The notes beneath the pieces were generated by a model. The model was not told the origin of the DNA, ran no database searches, and was given only the letters and a program-made list of their open reading frames with translations. From an uncultured Eubacteriales bacterium (GTDB taxonomy: Bacteria > Bacillota > Clostridia > Christensenellales > CAG-138), in the NCBI GenBank assembly GCA_900546845.1, contig UREK01000031.1:1-21448 (forward strand): DNA of 21,448 bases, read 5' to 3'. Each line of letters begins with the position of its first letter. Within the stretch, counting starts at the first letter, position 1. A program made the position numbers and the translations under genes. Below, in pieces: positions 7,540-14,645 of the stretch.

Positions 7540-9348
7540 CTATCTGTCGTTGGATTTTGGGTCGATGGCGTCGCGCAAGCCGTCGCCGGCCATGTTGATG
7601 CCGATCGTGGTAATGCTCAGCGCGATCGCGGGGAACGCCCAGCGCCACCAATAGTTCTGCATGACGGTGGAGCTGTTGCAGGCAAAGAGCATGTTGCCCC
7701 AGGTCGCGTCCGGCTCGGTGATGCCAAAGCCCAGATAGGAGAGGGAAGACTCCTGCAGCATGCTGCTTGCAAAGCTCAACGTGAGGCTTACGAGCGCCAC
7801 GGTGATCACGTTTGGCATGATGTGCTTGAAGATGATCTTCACCTCTGTGACGCCGAGCGCCTTTGCTGCGGTGACGAACTCCTTCTCGCGCTCCGCGAGA
7901 ATCTGGCCGCGGACCAGGCGCGCGATGCCCGGCCAGCTCAGGATGCCGAGGATGACCATCATCATCAGCATGCGGCCGGTCGTGCTCATCTTGCCGGCGA
8001 GCAGCGCGGAAAGCACGAGCGCGAGCGGGATGAACGGGATCGCGTTGATGACCTCGCCCAAGCGCATGACGAGCATGTCAACCTTGCCGCCGAAGTAACC
8101 CGAAACGCCGCCGAGCAGCAGGCCGATAATGCCTGCGATGATGACGGAGACCATGCCGATGGTCAGCGTCACGCGGCCGCCGGTCGCAAGGCGCGTCGCC
8201 ACGTCGCGGCCATACTGGTCGGAACCCATCAGGTAGCCCTTGAGGCCCCAAGTGTAGACTTTGCCGTTCGCGTCGATCGCGTAGTTTTGATAATAATCGC
8301 TGCTGATAGAGACGATGTTTGCAGCGTCCTTCGGATATTCCGCCTGGCCATAGAGATCCCAGCCCCAGGAGCGGACGGTTCCGTCGTCAAGCCGTGCGGT
8401 ATAATGGCCGCGGCCGCCTTCGATCTCCACGGCATGGCCCTGGACTTCCTCCGGGATTTCCTTCACGTCATAGGTCGGGTTGCCCCACACCACAACGGTG
8501 TTGTCATCCAGGACCGCCGCGGCGGAGTTGTCGGTCGTGGCAATGTCCACGACCCTGCCCTGGATCTCTTCGGGGATGTTGCGCGATTCGAGGTCGATCG
8601 TCGCAAGGCACTCCACGCGGTTGTCGAGCGTGAGCACAAAGCCCGTGTTCGGGTTGAGCACGACCTTCTTGGTGTTCCCGCGCACGTTGCGCAGCGTTGC
8701 GCTGATGACATTCTCGTTGCCCCAGGTGTAGATGTTGCCTGCGTCGTCCACCGCGGCGGAATACTGATACCCTGCAAAAATCTGCTGGATGTTCGCGTTT
8801 TCCACGTCCCTCGGCACGTCGCACACCTTCAGGCGGTCATAGCCCCAGGAGACGATGCGCCCATCCTCCGTCTGCACGATGATGTGGTCAAGGCCGCAGG
8901 AAACCTGCTTGACCTTGCCGAGGCCGGCGGGGACTGCCTTGAGCTTGTCGGTGAGGTTGCCCCACATGTAGAGGTTGCCGTCCTTGTCGATGCCGGCGCC
9001 GAAATACGCGCCGCCGTCGATCTGCATGGCGTTGTTCCTAAGCGCAGCAGGCACCGCCATCATGGAGAAGCCAGGGCGGATGTTCTGCTGGGAAGGGTCC
9101 TGGAAACCGGTATCCAGCGGCGCAAAAATCGGGATGACAAAGCTGCAGAGCAGCACGATGATGAAAATCCACATGCCGAGCATGGACGTCGGCTTTTCCC
9201 GGAAGTTGCGCACCATGGTGCGCACGGGGCTCTGCATCTGCTCCTCCTGCGCGATGGAGAGTTCCTCCACCGCCCGGCCGCCGAACAGGCCGAAGCGGAG
9301 GGCTTTCCCGAGGATCGAGCTTTTTTTCTTCTTTATTTCCACCGTCAT
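7540..9348 (-). CDS. oppC: OppC/DppC-type permease with inserted seven-repeat RCC1/BLIP-II-like beta-propeller
   Basis: A 602-residue permease; the family norm is about 300. Residues 1-56 are cytoplasmic and TM1 is about 57-77. The usual short external segment then opens into seven repeats of 38-41 residues. Each has the RCC1/BLIP-II plan (G-x-x-H/Y-x-x-A/V-x-x-DG-x-[IV]-x-x-WG). WG pairs fall at 129, 168, 209, 288, 328 and 367, with the fourth repeat (about 247) lacking WG. The permease resumes at LMGSDQYGRDVATRLATGG (373-391), the standard GTDxxGRD site, followed by further membrane helices and the EAA loop FVTAAKALGVTEVKIIFKHI (491-510) that contacts the ATPases. By family topology the propeller lies outside the cell. 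ATG 9348 is only 2 bases from AGGAGGG, so GTG 9342 is an alternative start. The permease and repeat calls are strong; the propeller's function is unknown. Confidence 0.92.
   Translation of the reverse strand: MTVEIKKKKSSILGKALRFGLFGGRAVEELSIAQEEQMQSPVRTMVRNFREKPTSMLGMWIFIIVLLCSFVIPIFAPLDTGFQDPSQQNIRPGFSMMAVPAALRNNAMQIDGGAYFGAGIDKDGNLYMWGNLTDKLKAVPAGLGKVKQVSCGLDHIIVQTEDGRIVSWGYDRLKVCDVPRDVENANIQQIFAGYQYSAAVDDAGNIYTWGNENVISATLRNVRGNTKKVVLNPNTGFVLTLDNRVECLATIDLESRNIPEEIQGRVVDIATTDNSAAAVLDDNTVVVWGNPTYDVKEIPEEVQGHAVEIEGGRGHYTARLDDGTVRSWGWDLYGQAEYPKDAANIVSISSDYYQNYAIDANGKVYTWGLKGYLMGSDQYGRDVATRLATGGRVTLTIGMVSVIIAGIIGLLLGGVSGYFGGKVDMLVMRLGEVINAIPFIPLALVLSALLAGKMSTTGRMLMMMVILGILSWPGIARLVRGQILAEREKEFVTAAKALGVTEVKIIFKHIMPNVITVALVSLTLSFASSMLQESSLSYLGFGITEPDATWGNMLFACNSSTVMQNYWWRWAFPAIALSITTIGINMAGDGLRDAIDPKSNDR
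8239..9066 (-). other. Region encoding the inserted beta-propeller
   Basis: These bases encode residues about 95-370 of the permease. Blade signatures in order are NLYMWGN, RIVSWGY, NIYTWGN, RVECLAT (degenerate), TVVVWGN, TVRSWGW and KVYTWGL, spaced 39, 41, 38, 41, 40 and 39 residues. About 40 residues per repeat is shorter than eukaryotic RCC1 (50-65) and like the secreted inhibitor BLIP-II. Seven repeats equal one closed propeller. Confidence 0.85.
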
Positions 9349-9355
9349 ACCCTCC

Positions 9356-10339
9356 TCAAGACAGCTTTACGCGCGGGTCTACCACGCCGTACAACAGGTC
9401 GATCACAAGGTTGCCGACCAGGGACAGAACCAGGTAGAACATCAGCAGCGTCATCGCAACCATGTAGTCCAGCTGCTGCATGGAGGTCACAAGCGTGTTG
9501 CCCATGCCGCGCCAGAGGAAGGTGCGCTCGATGACCACGGCGCCGCTGAAGATGCTGAGGAACCAGCCGGCTACGACCGTGATGAACGGGATGAGCGCGT
9601 TGCGGAACGCGTGGCTGTAGATGACGACCTTTTCCTTCAGGCCCTTGGCGCGCGCGGTCTTGATGCAGTCCATGCGCAGCGCCTCGATCATCGTCGCACG
9701 CACATAGCGCGTCAGCGAGCCGAGCGAGCTGAACACGATGACGATGCATGGCAGGGCCATATATTTGAGCTTATCCAGGACTGCCTCCCACGCCGTGCCC
9801 TGGAAATTCGGGGTGCCGGCGCCGGAGATGGGGAAGATCTCAATCTTCACCGCAAAGAAATAGATAAACAGCAGTGCGATGACGAAGAAGGGCAGGCTGT
9901 AGCCGATGATCGTGAAGATCTGCACGCCGGTGTCGAACTTCGAGCCCTTGCGCACGGCCGTCGCAATGCCGAGGGGGATCGTGATCAGGAAGATCGGGAT
10001 CAGCGTGGCAACGTTGAGCAGGATCGTGTTTTTCATCGGCGTGCCGATGATCTCTTTCACGGGCTTCTGGAACTGCGTGGAATAGCCGAAATCACCGGTG
10101 AGCATGTTGAACATCCACTTGACGTACTGAACCGGGATCGGCTGATCCAGGCCGAGCTTTGCCCGTGCCTGCTCATATTTTGCCTGGTACTCCTCCGGCT
10201 TCATGCTGGTCTTGTTGCCTTCCAGCATCATCGTGGCGGGGTCGCCCGGAACGAGCTTGAATATGCCGAAAATAATAATTGATGCGACGATGAATACAAC
10301 CACTATGTACAGCAAACGTCTTAATACATAGTTTAACAT
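9356..10339 (-). CDS. oppB: OppB/DppB-type peptide ABC transporter permease
   Basis: A 327-residue inner permease of normal size that forms the channel with the OppC-type subunit. TM1 is at about residues 9-31, followed by the family PGDPA motif and the external segment ending in LGLDQPIPVQYVKWMFNMLTGDFG. The EAA loop ATMIEALRMDCIKTARAKGL then FRNALIPF is intact, and the C-terminus VIDLLYGVVDPRVKL is typical. GAGGAG lies eight bases before ATG 10339. It ends seven bases before permease 2 starts. A 241-base gap with strong hairpins separates it from the receptor gene upstream, so its expression is probably lower than that of the receptor. Confidence 0.95.
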   Translation of the reverse strand: MLNYVLRRLLYIVVVFIVASIIIFGIFKLVPGDPATMMLEGNKTSMKPEEYQAKYEQARAKLGLDQPIPVQYVKWMFNMLTGDFGYSTQFQKPVKEIIGTPMKNTILLNVATLIPIFLITIPLGIATAVRKGSKFDTGVQIFTIIGYSLPFFVIALLFIYFFAVKIEIFPISGAGTPNFQGTAWEAVLDKLKYMALPCIVIVFSSLGSLTRYVRATMIEALRMDCIKTARAKGLKEKVVIYSHAFRNALIPFITVVAGWFLSIFSGAVVIERTFLWRGMGNTLVTSMQQLDYMVAMTLLMFYLVLSLVGNLVIDLLYGVVDPRVKLS

Positions 10340-10423
10340 TGACGCAACTCCTCTCTATGGAAATATGGCATCCGCGAATATGGGAATCTATGGTCAGCTA
10401 TATTTTTTTGCAAAGGTTGGGTG

Positions 10424-10439
10424 GGGGGGATCCCCCCTA
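10424..10439. repeat. G/C palindrome between receptor and permease genes
   Basis: A run of seven G, ATC and then six C makes a near-perfect palindrome centred on GGATCC. In the minus-strand transcript it could form a short GC stem just before oppB. It is part of the structured 10340-10580 spacer. No gene is seen in that spacer. Confidence 0.4.
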
Positions 10440-10484
10440 TCATGTTAGATGCGGAGCGGGTGATACATACGCGCTTTCTTACAC

Positions 10485-10564
10485 ATGAGGGCGCGCGGTT
10501 GCTCGCGCACCCTCATTCCTGTGCTTCTGTGCTATGCGGCGATGCGCGGGCGCATTGCGCCGCA
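10485..10564 (-). promoter_or_regulatory. Two intercistronic hairpins after the receptor gene
   Basis: Hairpin one: ATGAGGG then GCGCG (10485-10497) pairs with CGCGC then CCCTCAT (10504-10516). Hairpin two: TGCGGCGATGCGC (10535-10547) pairs with GCGCAT and CGCCGCA (10550-10564) with a two-base bulge. They lie immediately after the binding-protein stop codon on the minus transcript, and no T run follows. Such structures commonly protect the upstream receptor mRNA or attenuate the downstream permease genes, giving excess receptor. Confidence 0.6.
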
Positions 10565-10580
10565 CAGCGTCATGTTGTGC

Positions 10581-12503
10581 TTACTCGTTGTGGCCGACGA
10601 CGTTCGCGTAGACCAGCTCGTACTCCCAGCCCCATACGGAACCAGCATTGTAGTTCTCGAGCTTGGCATTGAAGAAGTCGTGGTAATCGTCGGAATACAG
10701 CGGGATGTCAGGCATCAGCTCGTTCCAGCGCTGTTCGAACTGGAGCCAAGTCTTGTCCCAGGTCTCAACGTCGTCATACGGGATGTTCTTGAGCTGCTTT
10801 GCAAGGCTCTCAAGCTGCTCATCCGTGATGCGGTTGGTGTTGTATTGGCCGAAGAACTCAGGATCGGTGCTGTAGTAGTACCAATAGGCCTGCGTCTCGG
10901 AGAAGCCGGTGCCCATGTTGAACATATGGTATTCGGGGTTCTCCGCGATCTCGCCTTCCTGATAGTAGTGCGCAAGCAGGAGCGAGAAGTCCGCAACGGT
11001 CTCTTCGATCTTGCCGCCCACCTTCGCAAACTCGGCGGGGAGCATGGTGTTGAGCAGCTCAGCCACGGAGTTGCCGGAGGAGCACCACTTGATGATCAGC
11101 GGCATGAGCTCGCCGTCAACTTCCTTGTAACGGATGTCGTCGGTGCCTTCCACAAACGGCTGGCCCTGGGCGTTGAGCGTCCAACCGCCGTCGATGAGGA
11201 CCTGCTTGGCGTTCTCAAGGTTGTAGGCGTACTGGTTCAGGGTTTCTTCCAGGATGTCCTTGTTGTCGATGTACTCGCGCATGGACGCGCCGTAGTAACC
11301 GTGTACGAGGACGGCGAAGCCCTGCGCATACTGGCGGATGAACTCGTTGCGGTCAAGGCAGTAGGCGACGGCCTGGCGGACCTCGGGGAACTGGGTGGGC
11401 CCGAAGTTGCAGGCGAACGCAATCTTGCCGTAGCCATAACGCGGGTAGCTGGCATAGCTGGCGAGGCCCTCTTCAACGAGGTCAAGGCCGGCGTTGATGG
11501 TGTCGCCGCCGGAGAGGCCGGCTACCAGGTCAACGGCGCCGGTGCGCAGTTCGTCCATCTGGGTGGCGTCTTCCACGAGCTTGACGATGATCGTCTCGAT
11601 CTTCGGCTTCACGCCGTCATAGGTGCCGAGGTAAGCGTCGTTCTTGTTGATGACGATGGTGCGGGTGTCCGCATCAAAGCTGCCGAACTGATACGGGCCG
11701 GAGGTGACGGTCGGCTGATAGCGGTAGCCGGTGCCTTCGGTCAGAATGGTCGTGCGGAGCTCTTCCACGTCGAGGCCCTCGATGAAAGCGCCTTCGCCGT
11801 TGTCGCCGATCGTTGCGCTCGGAGCATAGACATGGACGGGATCGGGGCCGACGATCGCATACGCGATGTCGTAGTGATACGGCAGCTCCTCAGCCGAGAT
11901 GGTGATGGAGAAGGTGTAGTCGTCCAGCAGGCGGACGCCGGAGAACACGTTGGTGTCGCCGTTGTGGTACTCTGTGTAGCCAACGAGTTCAATGCCGGTG
12001 CCGCTGGTGGCGCCAAGCTCCACCATTTGCGGGGAAGCCCACAGCAGGAGGCCGCCGACATAGTCCTTCGCGGTGATCGGGTCGCCGTTGTTGTAGGTAA
12101 GGTTGTCGTTGATGGTGAAGGTATAGGTCTTGGAACCATCCTCGTTGTCAACCTCGCTCCACTCCTTGACGGTGATCAGCTCATCTACCGCAAAGACGCC
12201 CTCGCGGGTCCAGTTGACGGTAGCATAGCCGCTCATGAGCTGCTTGACATACGCGTCGGACGCGGAGTTGGTCCAGCCGGAGATGAAGTCGCCCATGGAC
12301 TCGGTGACGTCGCCAATGATGATTTCATTGGTGTATTCAACCGCGGGCGTGGTGGGCGCGTCGGTCTCGGCGGGGGCCGGGGTCTGCGCCTGGGCGGGGT
12401 CGGTCGTCTGATCCGGCTGGTTTACCGGTTCGGACGGTTGCTGGCAAGCGACGGCTCCGAGAACCATCGCAAGCGCGAGGAACATGATGAGAATCTTCTT
12501 CAT
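10581..12503 (-). CDS. Family 5 solute-binding lipoprotein (peptide/oligopeptide receptor)
   Basis: A 640-residue extracellular receptor (SBP_bac_5 family) that captures the substrate for the transporter. ATG 12503 is chosen over the in-frame ATG at 12560 because it begins a classic lipoprotein signal: MKKILIMFLALAMVLGAVAC with lipid-attachment Cys20. GGAGG lies 13 bases upstream, a slightly long spacing. A Pro/Thr/Gln-rich tether (21-55) follows, then the family-5 body (NEIIIGDVTE, DGSKTYTFTINDNLTYNNGDPITAKDYV, later FPEVRQAVAYCLDRNEF). It is about 100 residues longer than DppA. It is the first gene of the operon and is followed by mRNA hairpins. The substrate is not predictable; a peptide is the family default, but nickel, sugars and opines also occur in relatives. 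Confidence 0.93.
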   Translation of the reverse strand: MKKILIMFLALAMVLGAVACQQPSEPVNQPDQTTDPAQAQTPAPAETDAPTTPAVEYTNEIIIGDVTESMGDFISGWTNSASDAYVKQLMSGYATVNWTREGVFAVDELITVKEWSEVDNEDGSKTYTFTINDNLTYNNGDPITAKDYVGGLLLWASPQMVELGATSGTGIELVGYTEYHNGDTNVFSGVRLLDDYTFSITISAEELPYHYDIAYAIVGPDPVHVYAPSATIGDNGEGAFIEGLDVEELRTTILTEGTGYRYQPTVTSGPYQFGSFDADTRTIVINKNDAYLGTYDGVKPKIETIIVKLVEDATQMDELRTGAVDLVAGLSGGDTINAGLDLVEEGLASYASYPRYGYGKIAFACNFGPTQFPEVRQAVAYCLDRNEFIRQYAQGFAVLVHGYYGASMREYIDNKDILEETLNQYAYNLENAKQVLIDGGWTLNAQGQPFVEGTDDIRYKEVDGELMPLIIKWCSSGNSVAELLNTMLPAEFAKVGGKIEETVADFSLLLAHYYQEGEIAENPEYHMFNMGTGFSETQAYWYYYSTDPEFFGQYNTNRITDEQLESLAKQLKNIPYDDVETWDKTWLQFEQRWNELMPDIPLYSDDYHDFFNAKLENYNAGSVWGWEYELVYANVVGHNE

Positions 12504-12577
12504 GCCGTTTTCTTTTCCTCCCATTTTTGAATAATTCGCATTGAAGAACTGCATCGCCAAACTTCGAATGCACTATA

Positions 12578-12606
12578 ATATTATCAAAACATTCTGAATA
12601 TTGCAA
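12578..12606 (-). promoter_or_regulatory. Probable promoter of the transporter operon
   Basis: On the minus strand, TTGCAA (12606-12601), a 17-base spacer and TAATAT (12583-12578) make a fair sigma-A promoter, about 75 bases before the receptor start. The flanking sequence is very AT-rich compared with the rest of the window. Confidence 0.6.
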
Positions 12607-12637
12607 ACAATATATTCAAAATCCAAAACAATATATT
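12606..12637 (-). repeat. Direct repeats beside the promoter, possible operator
   Basis: AACAATATATT occurs at 12606-12616 and again at 12627-12637, exactly 21 bases apart, which is two helical turns. The first copy touches the -35 box. This spacing fits a protein that binds one DNA face, or an UP element. AATATATTGT and AACAATATATT also occur at 2795-2804 and 19098-19108. The rest of 12638-13088 holds no gene that I can recognise. Confidence 0.4.
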
Positions 12638-13088
12638 TTGTCTTGAATACGTCCGCACACCAGCCGCCTCCCCTGTTTCCTGCGGGTGTATTTTTCACCC
12701 TGGACAGATTGGAAAATTTACCGATTTAATAAACGCGTCCGGACATAGGCCCGTCCGGCTTCCGGTTGTGTGTATAAAACGGCAGGCAATGCGGACCCTT
12801 CCGGCCTATTGGGCGTGAAATTTTTCTGCGCATCCCGGCGCGGCCAGGCGCCAAATTCAGGCTGCATACAGGGAAGCACGGCAGAAAAAAACGGACGCAG
12901 AGCCGTTTCGTTCCAATTCCATCATTTTGCAGGGTGCGCTGGCACGGATTTCCTGAACGAGGGCGTCCGGGCCAAATCCCATACAAAAAACGGAAGCGTA
13001 CCGCGCAGGTCGTGAACGGGGCAGCGCCCCGCAAGCGGGAGCAGGCTTATTTCCGGAGGAGAAGGCCCATAGCAGCATCCAGTACAAT

Positions 13089-13116
13089 TTGACATTTCAT
13101 CCTTTTTATGTACAAT
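13089..13116 (+). promoter_or_regulatory. Promoter of alcohol dehydrogenase
   Basis: TTGACA (13089-13094), a 16-base spacer and TACAAT (13111-13116) form a good sigma-A promoter. The transcript would start near 13123 and have a leader of about 130 bases. That leader holds a possible 15-codon ORF (13182-13229) with AGGA eight bases upstream, which may be translated but has no recognisable function. Confidence 0.75.
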
Positions 13117-13252
13117 AAAAAAGGGATAACCAGGAGTAATTCAGTCCGCCGCGAGGAATACTCACGATCAGGACATTTAGCATGAACAGCGATCGGGAAT
13201 CGAAGGAATGTTGGATTCTGGTTATATAGCTATTTATGAAAGGAGAAATCAA

Positions 13253-14308
13253 ATGAAGGGTTTCGCAATGCTGAAAATTGGGCAGACCGGGTGGATTACG
13301 AAAGATGCGCCCGCCTGCGGGCCTCTGGACGCCATCTGCAAGCCTCTGGCGCTGGCTCCCTGCACCTCTGACGTGCATACTGTCTGGGCGGGTGCCATCG
13401 GCGACCGCAAGGATATGATTCTCGGGCATGAGGCCGTGGGCGAGGTCGTAGAGGTCGGCAGCATGGTTAAGGACTTCAAGCCAGGCGACAAGGTCCTCGT
13501 TTCCGCAATTACCCCCGATTGGGGCGCGTTGGCCGCCCAGGGCGGGTATTCCATGCACAGCGGAGGCATGCTGTCCGGCTGGAAGTTCTCTAATTTCAAA
13601 GACGGCGTGTTCGGTGAGTTCTTTCACGTCAATGAGGCGGACGCCAACCTGGCGCTGCTGCCGGAGGGCATGGACCTGGGCGCCGCCTGCATGATCAGCG
13701 ACATGGTCCCCACCGGCTTCCACGGCGCGGAGCTTGCCGACATCCAGTATGGCGACAATGTAGCGGTCATCGGCATCGGCCCCGTCGGGTTGATGAGCGT
13801 GGCTGCCGCCGCCATCCGGGGCGCCGCTAACATCTATGCTGTGGGCTCCCGCAAAAACTGCGCGGATCTGGCGCTGGAGTTCGGCGCCAACAGGATCATC
13901 AACTACCGCGAGGGCGATATTGTGGAGCAAATACTGGACGTCAACCACGGCGAGGTGGACAGGGTCATCGTTGCCGGCGGCGACAACGACACATTTGACC
14001 AGGCTATCCGCATGCTAAAGCCCGGCGGGAAAATCGGCAACGTGAACTATCTGGGCGAAGGGGATTATGTAAAGATCCCGCGTGTTGAGTGGGGCTGCGG
14101 CATGGGGCATAAGCAGATTGTCGGCGGCCTGATGCCCGGCGGCAGGCTTCGCTCTGAAAAACTTGCCCGGCTGGTGGTTGCCAACCGCATCCATCCCGAG
14201 AAGCTCATCACCCATACTTTCCATGGTTTGGAAAACGTAGAACCCGCCCTGATGCTGATGAAAGACAAGCCCAAGGATCTCATTAAGCCCTTGGTCATTG
14301 TTGACTAA
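13253..14308 (+). CDS. adh: Zinc-dependent NADP secondary alcohol dehydrogenase
   Basis: A 351-residue medium-chain dehydrogenase closely resembling the Clostridium beijerinckii and Thermoanaerobacter secondary alcohol dehydrogenases, which interconvert ketones such as acetone with 2-alcohols. The catalytic zinc ligands are at the same positions: Cys37 (PCTSDVHT), His59-Glu60 (LGHEAVG) and Asp150 (ISDM). GIGPVGL (174-180) binds the dinucleotide, and Gly198-Ser199-Arg200 (VGSRK) is the NADP-specific triad. The length matches the family exactly. ATG 13253 is used because AAAGGAG lies just upstream; an in-frame ATG at 13208 has poorer spacing and no family support. It is transcribed alone from its own promoter and is convergent with the RNA-repair locus. 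The substrate is inferred from family resemblance. Confidence 0.95.
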   Translation: MKGFAMLKIGQTGWITKDAPACGPLDAICKPLALAPCTSDVHTVWAGAIGDRKDMILGHEAVGEVVEVGSMVKDFKPGDKVLVSAITPDWGALAAQGGYSMHSGGMLSGWKFSNFKDGVFGEFFHVNEADANLALLPEGMDLGAACMISDMVPTGFHGAELADIQYGDNVAVIGIGPVGLMSVAAAAIRGAANIYAVGSRKNCADLALEFGANRIINYREGDIVEQILDVNHGEVDRVIVAGGDNDTFDQAIRMLKPGGKIGNVNYLGEGDYVKIPRVEWGCGMGHKQIVGGLMPGGRLRSEKLARLVVANRIHPEKLITHTFHGLENVEPALMLMKDKPKDLIKPLVIVD

Positions 14309-14418
14309 TCCAATTCCAGGCAGCGCGCGGCCGCCGGTTCCCTCCGTCAACGGCGGGATTTGAAGCGGCAACGCCATGGGCGTCCGCTTCAGCGGGAAGC
14401 CTGCACCGTCTGACACAT

Positions 14419-14613
14419 TCAAAAAATAAATTTCAGCGGCTCCGGGGCCCGGTTCATCGGGTTCGGAGCCGTTTCTGCAAGGCAGCGCACGTCATAGTCG
14501 CTGTCCAAGGAGGCAAATCCCCATGCGCAGCTGCCAGATTCAGCGGCGTACAGGATACGTACCCCTTCCGCTTCTTCGATTTCCTTGAGCGTTTGCGCAA
14601 TGACCGCCTGCAT
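14419..14613 (-). pseudogene. Truncated RlaP-type nucleotidyltransferase
   Basis: The 64-codon frame starts with a perfect ribosome binding site (GGAAAGGAGG, 14621-14630) and reads like the N-terminus of an RlaP/YcgL-type nucleotidyltransferase. It has an N-terminal helix, then AAESGSCAWGFASLDSDYDVR, the GSxxxG-DSDYD catalytic start of the polymerase-beta fold. Full proteins have about 250 residues. Here the frame leaves the family right after DYDVR and runs through a terminator hairpin to a stop at 14419. The DNA after about 14487 is therefore foreign to the gene, consistent with a deletion that removed roughly three quarters of it. A Cys replaces the usual Arg in GSRAWG. Such proteins accompany RtcB in RNA-repair operons; this copy should be inactive. 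Confidence 0.75.
14425..14471 (-). terminator. Terminator of the RNA-repair locus
   Basis: CGGCTCCG (14471-14464 on the minus strand) pairs with CGGAGCCG (14444-14437), with an inner CCCG/CGGG stem. ATTTATTTTTT follows on the minus strand (14431-14421). It lies inside the end of the truncated rlaP frame, so it probably belonged to whatever followed rlaP before the deletion. Confidence 0.75.
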
Positions 14614-14645
14614 GGGCTTACCTCCTTTCCAAGTTTCTGCCACGT

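Noticed and set aside
8239..9066. Intein as the explanation of the long permease
   Set aside because: No splice-junction Cys/Ser with His-Asn end is seen, and the segment consists of seven RCC1-like repeats, so a domain insertion explains it better.
10485..12530. 681-codon plus-strand open frame over the receptor gene
   Set aside because: Antisense shadow of the solute-binding protein; Val/Gly/Asp-rich composition with no domain.
12726..13034. 102-codon minus frame and 81-codon plus frame in the spacer between receptor and adh
   Set aside because: No recognisable family, no ribosome binding site, composition like translated noncoding DNA; possibly old gene debris but unsupported.
13075..13120. 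Similarity between sequence before adh and the end of the IS256 remnant (ACAATTTGACATT-like words)
   Set aside because: Only short AT-rich words match; I could not align them into a credible terminal inverted repeat.
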